In this document: in pieces, positions 1 to 9,067 of the stretch | Layout: each line of letters starts with the position of its first letter | Numbering within the stretch: the stretch's first letter is position 1 | Source of the DNA: Nitrosomonas cryotolerans ATCC 49181 | GTDB lineage: Bacteria; Pseudomonadota; Gammaproteobacteria; Burkholderiales; Nitrosomonadaceae | DNA: 64,000 nt | Direction: 5' to 3' | Assembly: GCF_900143275.1 (NCBI RefSeq) | Contig: NZ_FSRO01000001.1 | Span: 744,001 to 808,000 of the forward strand | Program-made: the position numbers and the translations under genes | Notes under the pieces: model-generated | Databases searched by the model: none | The model's input: only the letters and a program-made list of their open reading frames with translations | What the model was told of the DNA's origin: nothing

Positions 1-840
1 GGTACCAAGTAGGGTGAAGCCATACCAGGGCATCATAAAGAACACTCTGCCATCGGATTTTGCTGTCAGTAGCAATGCCTCATCCTTGAGTACAGCAGGC
101 ATGACCAGGTGTATTCCCTTGGCCAGACGACACCAGTCCTGACTTGTTGTGACCGTTGATATCCATTGACCAATGGTTTGGACAATCTGTTTGGCATGGA
201 TTTTCTGTATAGTATTGCTTATCTGGTCCTGGATTTGTGCGCCATAGGCACGACCTTCTGCTTCCATTAATTCAATTACTTTACAGTAATTTACACAGAC
301 CGCGCCGGCATCCATAGCGCCTGCAATCAATTCAAGCACTAAGCGGGCATCATCAGTTTGTGCATCGGTATAAACAAAACCACCTTTCAGCATGGATTCA
401 TTCAGTATCGGAAAATGTGTAGCAAAATGGGGGGAATCGAAGTGACGATGGCGCATCGCAGGGGTACTTTCTGCCGCAAAAAAATCATATAGCATCAAAC
501 CCAGTTTCAGTCGCAGCATACCAACACGACTATCGGCGTATACGGGAACCCCGAAGCGTAAGGGCCATACGCGGTGAGGCGCCATTTTTAGTAACATCTG
601 GCGTTCAGCCAGTGATTTTTTGACTAGCTTAAAATCATAGGATTCCAGATAACGTAAGCCACCATGAATTAACTTGCTGGAAGCAGAAGAAGTTGTGCTG
701 GCCCAGTCACCCTGTTCAACAATGGCCACTTTCAAGCCACGTAAGGCAGCATCATAAGCTGTCCAAGCGCCATAAATACCCCCACCGCAGACTAAGAGAT
801 CAAATGGTTGATTCTGCAGTAATGGAAGGTGTCTTTTCAT
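1..840 (-). CDS. glpD: FAD-dependent glycerol-3-phosphate dehydrogenase-like protein (C-terminus outside window)
   Basis: The first 280 codons of a flavoprotein run off the left edge. The N-terminus has an FAD-binding Rossmann segment (DLLVCGGGIYGAW, residues 14-26) followed by the GlpD-type stretch with TTSSASSKLIHGGLRYLE near residues 49-66. Enzymes of this family oxidise sn-glycerol-3-phosphate to dihydroxyacetone phosphate at the membrane and pass electrons to quinone. The ATG (840-838) overlaps the stop of the upstream glycerophosphodiesterase gene as ATGA, so the two are probably translationally coupled. The pairing makes sense: the diesterase releases glycerol-3-phosphate and this enzyme oxidises it. 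The catalytic C-terminal half cannot be inspected. Confidence 0.85.
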   Translation of the reverse strand, partial: MKRHLPLLQNQPFDLLVCGGGIYGAWTAYDAALRGLKVAIVEQGDWASTTSSASSKLIHGGLRYLESYDFKLVKKSLAERQMLLKMAPHRVWPLRFGVPVYADSRVGMLRLKLGLMLYDFFAAESTPAMRHRHFDSPHFATHFPILNESMLKGGFVYTDAQTDDARLVLELIAGAMDAGAVCVNYCKVIELMEAEGRAYGAQIQDQISNTIQKIHAKQIVQTIGQWISTVTTSQDWCRLAKGIHLVMPAVLKDEALLLTAKSDGRVFFMMPWYGFTLLGT

Positions 841-1580
841 GTATCACGTATCTTTAATGCATGATGCGGTAAATCACTGATCAGGATATCCACGCCGAAT
901 TTAAGTGCCTTGTTTATTTCTTCATCGCTGTTACAGGTATAAACAGCGATAGATTTACTCTGTTTACGCAATAAATCAACCATGGCATTATCTAGAGTTT
1001 CAATCGGCAAGCAGAATCCGTAGAGAAAAGGTTGATTGATCAGTACCTGCTGTACTTCAGTAACGGTTTGTTCAGCTTCAAGGTTATAAACTAAGGGAAA
1101 TCCGGGTCTGTAGCGCTGTGCATATATGAGGCTGGTGAGATTAAAAGAAGAAATAATGATGGGTTGATCACTGACCGACCCAATCATATTCATTGTTTGC
1201 CGGATTTTTATTTCATGTCGGGAAACGGCTTCCCATGGATTGTTTTTAATTTCGATGAGCAGGCGACAATGTTTGCGATAAGTGTCGAGAAATGACTGCA
1301 AACTCATGATGCCTGCATGGCTCGAATCTTGCATTAGGCCCAGGGATTTTAGCTGGTCATAATTAAAATCATCAATACGTTTCCCAGCAAGTCCAACCTT
1401 GTCAAGAAAGTGATCATGCCAGAGTACGGTAATCTCATCGCGGGTAAGTTGTACGTCTGTTTCTATTCCGTCCGCTGCATATTCCAGTGCTTTGTCAAAA
1501 GCAAGCCGCGTATTTTCCATTGCATCCTGGCTGGCACCGCGGTGAGCAAATATCAGGCAATCTGTAGTTTGTTTTGGCAT
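837..1580 (-). CDS. Glycerophosphodiester phosphodiesterase (cytoplasmic type)
   Basis: A 247-residue GDPD-family TIM barrel. The signatures are visible in order: FAHRGASQ (residues 11-18) with the catalytic His-Arg, ENTRLAF, IETDVQLTRD (metal-binding Glu/Asp), and WHDH with the second catalytic His. There is no signal peptide, so it resembles cytoplasmic UgpQ more than periplasmic GlpQ. It hydrolyses glycerophosphodiesters to glycerol-3-phosphate plus an alcohol. The stop overlaps the start of the glpD-like gene by four bases, forming a two-gene unit. Length is normal for the family. Confidence 0.88.
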   Translation of the reverse strand: MPKQTTDCLIFAHRGASQDAMENTRLAFDKALEYAADGIETDVQLTRDEITVLWHDHFLDKVGLAGKRIDDFNYDQLKSLGLMQDSSHAGIMSLQSFLDTYRKHCRLLIEIKNNPWEAVSRHEIKIRQTMNMIGSVSDQPIIISSFNLTSLIYAQRYRPGFPLVYNLEAEQTVTEVQQVLINQPFLYGFCLPIETLDNAMVDLLRKQSKSIAVYTCNSDEEINKALKFGVDILISDLPHHALKIRDT

Positions 1581-1819
1581 GTGTCTCCAGATTCAGGAAT
1601 GATTATATGGTTCGCTTTTTGTTCTGAGGCTTTCCCATAAGAATAGAGAGTATTGATCTGTTTATGTCATGAGCTATTCTAAATCTGTCTGGCTATATAA
1701 TAACGGATACTTGTCAGCATAGAGCAAATAAAAATATCAGCACATTGCATTCTTTGAGTCAGTCATAGTAACAGCACCCTGTAATGATATTCCGCCGGAT
1801 AGGTCATAAAAATAATCAG

Positions 1820-2977
1820 TTACTCAGTGATAGCGGCCTTGAGTAGTTCTATGATGGCCGGTTCTTTTGCGATATCCAATGCAGTTTTTCCACTTTTGCT
1901 TTCCAAGCCTGGGCGAGCACCTTTTGTCAACAATATTTTGACAGCATCAGCATGGCCATGCAAGGCAGCCCACATCAATGGTGTGACACCATCTTCATTT
2001 TGTAGATCAATATCAGCGCCTTTAGCCAATAACGCTTCAATAATCGCAGTATGTCCACTTTGGGCAGCCAATATTAAAGGAGTAAAACCATTCTGGGCCT
2101 TTAAATCAACGTTGGCTCCCTTTTCTAACAGGGCCTTTACAATGTCGGTATGACCATGCAGCGCAGCTATCGTGAGCGGGGTTGCATTATTCTTGTCCCG
2201 CGGGTCTACTTTAGCCCCCTTTGCTAGTAATGCCTGTACAACGGCCGTATAACCCCCTTGAGTCGCCATATACAGTGGGGTGGTCTCATTGATGGCTTTC
2301 AGGTCGAGTGGTGCTCCCTTTGCCAATAACGCCTCAACAATAGCCGTATGGCCATTCTGAGAAGCCATATACAGAGCTGTAGTCTGATCTTTTGCTTGTA
2401 AATCAATCTGAGCATTTTTCGCTAGTAACTGTTCTACGATAGCGGCATGACCTTCTAATGCAGCGACCATTAATGCGGTAAGGTTATCCTTGGTGTATAG
2501 ATCAACCTGAGCATCCTTTTTCAGCAGTATTTCGACAATTTCTTCATGGCCTTCCTTGGAGGCGATCAGGAGTGCGGAAATGCCATCTTCGGTCTGTAGA
2601 TCGATTTGAGCATCGTGTGCCAGCAATAGGTTAACAACGGGCGCATGGCCATTTTTGGCAGCCACAATTAAAGCAGTCGTTCCCCCCTTATTTTTCAGAT
2701 CCGGTTTGGCCTTTTTTTCCAATAATGTTTTGACAGTAGCCGTGTGGCCATTTTGTGCCGCCACAATTAGTGCGGTGAAACCATTTTCATCCTGTATGTC
2801 AGGATTGATCCCTTTTGTTAATAATGCCTCGACAGCTGCAGTTTTTCCAGAGAAAGCTGACTTGAAAAGCTCCACCTCGTCATTACTTTCAGAAGCATGT
2901 GCTGATACGACTATGGTTATTCCAACTAATAATAAAAATGTACGTGTGAAGTTTATGAAATTCTTTATATGATTCAT
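1820..2977 (-). CDS. Exported ankyrin-repeat protein
   Basis: About 385 residues: a signal peptide (basic start, hydrophobic core FLLLVGITIVV, then a SAHASES cleavage region) followed by ten to eleven 33-residue ankyrin repeats filling the rest, with TALxxAAxxGHxxxVxxLLxKGA periodicity. I chose the ATG at 2977 over one eight codons upstream because AGGTG lies seven bases before it and nothing useful precedes the earlier ATG. Bacterial periplasmic ankyrin proteins usually act as binding modules; no enzymatic domain is present. The gene stands alone, with long non-coding DNA on both sides. Partner unknown. Confidence 0.85.
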   Translation of the reverse strand: MNHIKNFINFTRTFLLLVGITIVVSAHASESNDEVELFKSAFSGKTAAVEALLTKGINPDIQDENGFTALIVAAQNGHTATVKTLLEKKAKPDLKNKGGTTALIVAAKNGHAPVVNLLLAHDAQIDLQTEDGISALLIASKEGHEEIVEILLKKDAQVDLYTKDNLTALMVAALEGHAAIVEQLLAKNAQIDLQAKDQTTALYMASQNGHTAIVEALLAKGAPLDLKAINETTPLYMATQGGYTAVVQALLAKGAKVDPRDKNNATPLTIAALHGHTDIVKALLEKGANVDLKAQNGFTPLILAAQSGHTAIIEALLAKGADIDLQNEDGVTPLMWAALHGHADAVKILLTKGARPGLESKSGKTALDIAKEPAIIELLKAAITE

Positions 2978-3710
2978 TATGACACCTATATCTAACATCA
3001 TTTAATAATCAACTCACCGCGGTATGACATGGGCGTGTCAATTCTGTTTTATAATATTTAAAAGGAATGGATTCGGTTAAGATTTAATCTGGAATCATTT
3101 CTCTGGGATCTATTTTAACTCAGAAATCTGAGCAAGTTGGGTGCGTGAGTATTTTTGGGATATGTTGCAATACTCTTTTGTGTCCTAATAAAATCAGTGA
3201 GATCATCCGGATTCCATGCAATTTATTGATTTTTATATGATTGCTGTAATCGCCATTTGATCTGATAGTCAGCCGCCGATTTTTTTGAGGTTTTATAAGA
3301 CGCGAATCTTGCACTATAATTTGATGTCAGATGAATTTTTGGATGCATGACGGTTGAGGCTTAAAGATAAGATCGGATATTAAAATAGACATTACGAGAT
3401 TTTTACAAAAGCTCTCAGCATAAGTTTTATACTATTGATTATAAAGGATTAATTTTTAAATCATTGGGGTTTTACAAAGATCTCATTACATACAGGTGTT
3501 CATGCTACGGACATCTGGGGTAAAACGTTAAAATCTGCCCGTTTGACAATTGTTGGATAGGATAGGTGAGTAGCAATGGATTGTATGTGGCGATTTGTTA
3601 TGTGGTCGTGTATTACCGGTGTCTCTTAACAAGCAGACTGATTCATATATTGCTAGTGTATTTTACGCGCCGCCGATTACTAGAATCGGACAAATAGTGA
3701 GAATTAATAT
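2978..3710. other. Non-coding stretch holding one miniature element
   Basis: A/T-rich DNA with no convincing gene. A 64-codon open frame on the minus strand (3120-3314) has no ribosome site and unlikely composition. The only recognisable content is the miniature inverted-repeat element at 3396-3484. The segment lies between the divergently transcribed ankyrin gene and pgeF and so should contain promoters for both, but none is strong enough to call. Confidence 0.5.
3396..3484 (-). repeat. Miniature inverted-repeat element, family A, copy 1
   Basis: An 89-bp copy, in inverse orientation, of a repeat also found at 23947, 49499 and 50802. The ends are imperfect inverted repeats of GAGACYTTTGCAAAA. 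The interior shares an AATTAA...TTATAATCAATAG core with the other copies. It has no coding capacity. Confidence 0.8.
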
Positions 3711-4475
3711 ATGCCCGATATGAATGATTGGATTATTCCCGATTGGCCGGCGCCCAGTCATGTTAAATCAATCTTTACCACCCGCTATGGCGGTGTAAGT
3801 AATGGGCCCAATGGAACTTATGCTTCCCTTAATTTGGGTGCTCACGTGAATGATCGTCCATCTGATGTTGCATATAATCGGGCATTGCTGTGTAAACATC
3901 TGCCGGGAGAACCCAGGTGGTTAAAACAAGTACACGGTGCCTTGCCTGTTTGGATAGATAACAGTGATGGTTTGCTTGAAGGTGATGCGGCATTGAGCCA
4001 TCAGCAGGAGACAGTTTGTGTCATACAGGTGGCTGACTGTCTGCCAATATTTCTGTGTGATACCGCAGGAATAGTCGTGGGCGTGATTCATGCTGGCTGG
4101 CGTGGATTAGCTGCGGGTATTATTGAGAAGTCGGTCTCAAAAATGAGAGCAGGCCATAGTAATAGGGAAATCATGGCTTGGCTAGGCCCAGCAATTGGTC
4201 CTGAGCATTTTGAAGTGGGTGAAGAAGTACGTACAATCTTTTTGGATCACGATCAGGCATCTGAACCTGCTTTTTCGGCGCAGCATAATAGGCCAGGTAA
4301 TAAATGGTTGGCTAATATCTTTTTATTGGCACGTCAAAGGCTTGCGAAAGCAAACGTGACTGAAGTTTATGGTGGTGGCATTTGTACTTTTAGTGATCCC
4401 ACGAGATTCTTTTCTTATCGCCGTGATGGTGAAACCGGGCGTATGGCTGCGCTTATTTGGCTGGAAAAACAATAA
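3711..4475 (+). CDS. pgeF: Peptidoglycan editing factor PgeF (YfiH/laccase-domain family)
   Basis: 254 residues, full length for the PgeF (YfiH, DUF152) family. Visible landmarks: TTRYGGVSNGPNG (residues 23-35), LKQVHG with a metal-binding His (71-76), the VADCLPIFL motif with Cys (108-116), and VIHAGWRGLAAG with the second His (124-135). Known members are purine-nucleoside phosphorylase/oxidase-like folds that remove wrongly incorporated amino acids from peptidoglycan precursors. A second ATG three codons in is an equally possible start; the upstream GTGAG is weak. The ZIP transporter follows 70 bases downstream. Confidence 0.88.
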   Translation: MPDMNDWIIPDWPAPSHVKSIFTTRYGGVSNGPNGTYASLNLGAHVNDRPSDVAYNRALLCKHLPGEPRWLKQVHGALPVWIDNSDGLLEGDAALSHQQETVCVIQVADCLPIFLCDTAGIVVGVIHAGWRGLAAGIIEKSVSKMRAGHSNREIMAWLGPAIGPEHFEVGEEVRTIFLDHDQASEPAFSAQHNRPGNKWLANIFLLARQRLAKANVTEVYGGGICTFSDPTRFFSYRRDGETGRMAALIWLEKQ

Positions 4476-4545
4476 TCCCTCGATAACTTATTAAGTTACT
4501 TGCATAGAAGGCGTATAATCCCGTCTTTCCATGTAAATTAATCTT

Positions 4546-5346
4546 ATGTCTACGCTTGTCTGGATCATTGGAGCCAGTTTGCTCGGGGGTATATTGAGCC
4601 TATTGTTTGCAGCTGTGCTGACACTTAACACAAGCGCTGCATGGGTTTCAATGCTGGTTTCTTACGCGATTGGTGCCTTGCTGGGTGCTGCTTTTCTGAA
4701 TACACTACCCGAGGCATTTGAGATCTCCGAAGATCCAACACAGGTAACCGCTATGGTGCTTGCTGGGATTCTGCTGTTTTTCATTCTGGAAAAACTGGTT
4801 TTATGGCGTCACTGCCATATGGAGCAATGTGAAGCGCATGATCCGTTGCATGGTTATACGGCTGTTACAGCGACGAATGAACATGACTATGGACGCAGCG
4901 GATCGATGATTATTTTGGGGGATACCTTTCATAATTTTGTTGATGGTATTCTCATTGCGACTGCGTTTATGGCAGATATACAACTTGGAATTATTACTTC
5001 TATTGCAATTATTGCGCACGAAATACCCCAAGAAGCCGGTGATTTTATTATTCTCCTCAATTCCGGTTATACACGTCGACGCGCTTTACTACTGAATATA
5101 CTGTCTAGCTTCGCAACCCTGGCAGGAGGAATACTGGCTTATTTCATGTTACACAAGCTGGATCATCTCATTCTGCCTTTATTAGGACTAGCGACTGCGA
5201 GTATGATTTATGTGGCGATGTCAGACCTGATCCCGGGTTTACATAAGCGACCTGAAATTGGTGCTACTATTCAGCAGGTTACGCTTATTCTTTTGGGGAT
5301 CAGCTCCATCTGGATGGTTAATAATTTCTTTGCACATGCGCATTAG
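4546..5346 (+). CDS. ZIP-family divalent metal transporter
   Basis: 266 residues with about eight predicted membrane helices and a short His/Cys-rich cytoplasmic loop (WRHCHMEQCEAHD, residues 88-100). The two family signatures are intact: DTFHNFVDG in helix IV and AHEIPQEAGDF in helix V, which supply the His/Glu/Asp metal site. It probably imports zinc or a similar divalent cation across the inner membrane. It lies close behind pgeF and may share its transcript. Substrate cannot be read from sequence. Confidence 0.85.
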   Translation: MSTLVWIIGASLLGGILSLLFAAVLTLNTSAAWVSMLVSYAIGALLGAAFLNTLPEAFEISEDPTQVTAMVLAGILLFFILEKLVLWRHCHMEQCEAHDPLHGYTAVTATNEHDYGRSGSMIILGDTFHNFVDGILIATAFMADIQLGIITSIAIIAHEIPQEAGDFIILLNSGYTRRRALLLNILSSFATLAGGILAYFMLHKLDHLILPLLGLATASMIYVAMSDLIPGLHKRPEIGATIQQVTLILLGISSIWMVNNFFAHAH

Positions 5347-5404
5347 TAATATTAGCGTGACTTTGACTTGATTGTAGCGCTCGAAGCACGTGAAGTGAGT
5401 TTTA

Positions 5405-8002
5405 TTAATTTAATGAATGGGCCTCTATTTTTCCTGTGAATCCTTGTGCCATTCGGTAATAAACACGGCGTAGTGGTATGCCATGCTTATCAATCATGCG
5501 ATACTGAATTAGATCCGGTTGATCAAGCATTTGACTCAGATCATCACCTGCTTGATTGCGTTCTAGCTGGTGGCGTTTCATTCCCACGAGGATAATTGGC
5601 CGGTTGGTGGGTTGTTGTGATGGAAACCAGAAATCATACATCGCAGCACTATCGCCAAACATATTACGTGAGCGAATATCCATATGACTGCCATTTTGAT
5701 TATAGAAAGATAAAGCGCTGGCAACGGACCACTTGCTCATGCCAACCACGATAGGTTTTTTTCCGGTTTGATGCTGTACTGTTTCTACAATCCGTTCAAT
5801 CTCGATTGTTGCTTCGCGCCAGAAATAGTGTTCTGCAAAGATCTGATAGGGGATACCTGGTATACCCAGTACGACATAGTGAAGTATAAATGCATAGATA
5901 AACATGCAGATAATAAGAGTAGGCTGCCAGGCCTTACGTAAGTAGCTTGACAATACACGCATATCGCCCGTTTGCCCGATCATCCAGGCTATCGTCGGTA
6001 AGATGGCGAGCCAGATTGGGCCAGTCCAATGGAAACGAGGTAGATCAAAAGTACTCAGAATCAAAAAAATCAATAATGGAATGCCGGTAAATATCTGTAC
6101 AAATAGACGACGCCTGTGTTCATATTGATCTTGTGTGTTCGGATTATACGAGAACAGAATGAATGCTGCAGCGAAGAAGCCTACTGGCGTAAGCATAATG
6201 ATGATATGGAGAATCAGGTAATGCACCGAGAAGTGATAATCATCCGCTAGGAGGCGTGTTGATTGAAATAAAAATGATGCCCAGTTATTCTCGATATTCC
6301 AGATAATGACGGGAGAAAACAGCAGTAACGCAAGTATCGCCGCAAGATATGGATGTGGTCGTTTCATCCAGCGCCGTGCAGTTGGGTCTATAATGACAAA
6401 GACCAAAGCGGCAATACCCAGTAAACCCAGTGTGTATTTGGATAGTATACCCAGTCCGAACGCGATACCCATACCGAGCCAGGCTGAATTACGGCCGTTT
6501 ATCAATGCGCGTTCCATATAATATAACGTAGCTATCCAGGCAGCGACTAATGGTGCATCTGGTATCATCAACAGACCAGAACTAAATCCAAAGGGTAAAA
6601 CAGCTAATAACATTACCGCACGCATTGCGGTTGATTTGCCGTACAGATTATATGCAAATGCATAGAGGTATCCCATTGCTACCAGGCCACAAAGGAATGC
6701 TCCAATTCTTACACCAAATTCATTCTGCCCCATAATGCCTGTACCTAGCCAGATCAACCAAGCGACCATAGGGGGATGATCAAAAAAACTCAAATCCATA
6801 TGCTGAGCATAATTCCAATAATAGGCTTCATCCGGAATGAGTTGCGCTAGGCCAGAGTAGACCAGGCGTAGCAATATAATAAAGATTACGATGCCGATTG
6901 AGGCAACGCGCCAGCGTATATCAACTGACGGAAGATTACTTTTATCTGGAAATACATAAAAAGCAGCACCGAAATAATTAACGATCGCAGTTGCGATGAT
7001 TGCCGGATAAATCGCGATCGTGGCGGGTATATGTCCAACATAGACTAGCAGGGCTAATATGCCTCCACGCAGTAATAAGGCGAGCGCTCCAACAGTTAGA
7101 AAGCGTGCGAACTGGTTCCACTTTAAACAGTCTGTGTGATGCTGCCGAAACGCCCATTTTGAATTTAATGCATAGTTTACAGTTGCCGCGGCAAGGAAGC
7201 CCAGAATATGAGCTGTGGCCAGCCCAGCGGCTTGATTAATCAGCCATTGGAAAACAAACGCATCGATGAATACGCCAAGCAAGCCAACCAAGGCGAACCG
7301 ACCGGCGGTATTTACATTGATTGCACCGCCGGCCAGTATCATTAATCTTTGAAGATAAGCCCATTGATGAGAAATCGACAGTTTAGAAGTCCCGTGCATG
7401 CGATCACGAAAACAGATGGGAACTTCGAGTATTCGATATTTGCCTTGGCCCGCCATGAGTAGCTCAAGTAAGATTTTGTAGCCGTATGCTTTATCGGATA
7501 TATGGGCTGAGAGTTCTCGACGAAATGCAAAAAAACCGGAAGTGGCATCACTAACATCGCAGATCGATCGCGCCAGCCATCCGCCAATGCGGGATAGGCA
7601 GTGCCGATATAACGGCCAATTTTCAGTACTGCCGCCTGCTTTATACCGGCTGCCAATGACTACATCATAATTGTTATCCAGTATCGGTGTAACCATTGTG
7701 AGTAACTGCTCAGGCGGATGACTGAGATCGGCATCCATCACAACGATGGCGTTGCTGTGTGCGGCTGCTACGCCGGCTAGGATTGATGCCGTTAAATCCG
7801 GCTTTCCTCGTCTTTCAATGAGATGTACATTTGCATGGCTGGTCCAGATTCGAACTTTCTCAGGTGTACCATCGGTTGAGTTATCATCAACAATAATAAC
7901 TTCGAAATTACCTGGATCAAGATGGAGTGCGAAGAGACGAGTTAAGAGTAAGTCAATATTTTGAGATTCATTTAGAGTAGGAACTATTATGGAAAACTGC
8001 AT
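5405..8002 (-). CDS. Fused polyprenyl-phosphate glycosyltransferase / GtrA / GT39-type membrane glycosyltransferase
   Basis: 865 residues combining three usually separate proteins. Residues 1-~230 are a GT2 domain of the dolichyl-phosphate mannose synthase type (SIIVPTLNES, VDDNSTDGT, MDADLSHPPE), which charges a polyprenyl phosphate with sugar. Residues ~235-355 are a four-helix GtrA-like flippase domain (GRFALVGLLGVFIDAF). Residues ~365-865 are a multi-pass PMT/ArnT-like transferase (PDEAYYWNYAQ, FFDHPP) that would move the sugar to a periplasmic acceptor. One polypeptide could thus make, flip and transfer a lipid-linked sugar. The acceptor (lipid A, protein or polymer) is unknown. It lies 46 bases beyond mltG, on the same strand. 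Confidence 0.85.
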   Translation of the reverse strand: MQFSIIVPTLNESQNIDLLLTRLFALHLDPGNFEVIIVDDNSTDGTPEKVRIWTSHANVHLIERRGKPDLTASILAGVAAAHSNAIVVMDADLSHPPEQLLTMVTPILDNNYDVVIGSRYKAGGSTENWPLYRHCLSRIGGWLARSICDVSDATSGFFAFRRELSAHISDKAYGYKILLELLMAGQGKYRILEVPICFRDRMHGTSKLSISHQWAYLQRLMILAGGAINVNTAGRFALVGLLGVFIDAFVFQWLINQAAGLATAHILGFLAAATVNYALNSKWAFRQHHTDCLKWNQFARFLTVGALALLLRGGILALLVYVGHIPATIAIYPAIIATAIVNYFGAAFYVFPDKSNLPSVDIRWRVASIGIVIFIILLRLVYSGLAQLIPDEAYYWNYAQHMDLSFFDHPPMVAWLIWLGTGIMGQNEFGVRIGAFLCGLVAMGYLYAFAYNLYGKSTAMRAVMLLAVLPFGFSSGLLMIPDAPLVAAWIATLYYMERALINGRNSAWLGMGIAFGLGILSKYTLGLLGIAALVFVIIDPTARRWMKRPHPYLAAILALLLFSPVIIWNIENNWASFLFQSTRLLADDYHFSVHYLILHIIIMLTPVGFFAAAFILFSYNPNTQDQYEHRRRLFVQIFTGIPLLIFLILSTFDLPRFHWTGPIWLAILPTIAWMIGQTGDMRVLSSYLRKAWQPTLIICMFIYAFILHYVVLGIPGIPYQIFAEHYFWREATIEIERIVETVQHQTGKKPIVVGMSKWSVASALSFYNQNGSHMDIRSRNMFGDSAAMYDFWFPSQQPTNRPIILVGMKRHQLERNQAGDDLSQMLDQPDLIQYRMIDKHGIPLRRVYYRMAQGFTGKIEAHSLN

Positions 8003-8048
8003 TATGTAGCTCTACTAATTCTAATTGGGGACTGTAACGTGGGAGACA

Positions 8049-9047
8049 TTATGGTGCCGAACGTTTCTGATATTTGGCGACGGCACGATTATGCTCAGCC
8101 AGGGTAGCTGAGAATTGCGATTCTCCATTTCCCTTTGCAACAAAGTATAAAGCATCTGTTTCAGCAGGATTGAGTACGGCCAAAATCGAGGCTAATCCTG
8201 GCATAGCAATGGGGGTTGGTGGTAGTCCCGAACGTGTGTAGGTATTATATGCGTGATCAGCTCGCAGATCTTTTTTACGTAGATTTCCATCAAATTCTTC
8301 ACCTAAGCCGTAAATAACGGTAGGGTCTGTTTGTAGGCGCATTCCTAATCTTAATCGATTCATAAAAACACCGGCTATTTTGGTACGATCACTTTCCAAG
8401 CCAGTTTCTTTCTCAACAATAGAAGCTAGGATTAAGGCTTCATATGGGGTTGTCAGCGGTAAGGATTGAGCGCGGGTAGACCAGATAGCTTGTAATTTAT
8501 CGTGCATCCTATGATAGGCGCGCCGTAAGATATCGATATCACGACTATTTTTCTGAAAATAGTAAGTGTCTGGAAAAAATAAGCCTTCCGCCGCTGTCTC
8601 ACTTGCTCCAATGAGTTGTAGAACTTCCTGATTACTGAAGTGAAGGGTATCGTGTCGAATTGCCGGATGTTCGTTTAATACCTGTCTAAGTTGTAAAAAT
8701 GTCCATCCCTCAAGAAATTTGACTTCATTACGCCTAGCATCTCCCTTGATTAAATATTCCAGTAAGGCCGTTTGTGAGAGATTGCTAGTCAGTATGTAGT
8801 CGCCTGCCTTGAGCGAGGACTCATTACCCATGAGACGTGATAATAAAATAAAAGACCAGGCATTGGGAAGCACGCCCTCATCAACAAGTTGACGTGCAAT
8901 ATTTTTTAAGCTACTGCCGGGTTCAATCGAAAACTCATAGGGTGTAGCAGGAAGCTGGGTGTCTGCATTAATATGATAATGGAGATATCCAAGAAATAAG
9001 AGAATCGCTGATAAAATAAGAAAGGAAAGCCGTTTTAGTGTGCGCAT
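8049..9047 (-). CDS. mltG: Endolytic murein transglycosylase MltG
   Basis: 332 residues: one N-terminal membrane helix (LSFLILSAILLFLGYL), a LysM-like segment (SLKNIARQLVDEGVL), then the YceG catalytic domain with ASIVEKETGLESDRTKIAGVF split around the catalytic Glu (motif ILASIVEKET) and QTDPTVIYGLG. MltG cleaves nascent peptidoglycan strands and sets glycan length. Translation could start at a TTG three codons earlier; the ATG is the conventional choice. It follows fabF by 20 bases, a common arrangement in proteobacteria. Confidence 0.9.
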   Translation of the reverse strand: MRTLKRLSFLILSAILLFLGYLHYHINADTQLPATPYEFSIEPGSSLKNIARQLVDEGVLPNAWSFILLSRLMGNESSLKAGDYILTSNLSQTALLEYLIKGDARRNEVKFLEGWTFLQLRQVLNEHPAIRHDTLHFSNQEVLQLIGASETAAEGLFFPDTYYFQKNSRDIDILRRAYHRMHDKLQAIWSTRAQSLPLTTPYEALILASIVEKETGLESDRTKIAGVFMNRLRLGMRLQTDPTVIYGLGEEFDGNLRKKDLRADHAYNTYTRSGLPPTPIAMPGLASILAVLNPAETDALYFVAKGNGESQFSATLAEHNRAVAKYQKRSAP

Positions 9048-9067
9048 GCACCACAACAGTATATAAA

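Noticed and set aside
3120..3314. 64-codon minus-strand open frame
   Set aside because: No ribosome site, no recognisable sequence, and it lies in A/T-rich DNA where such frames are expected.
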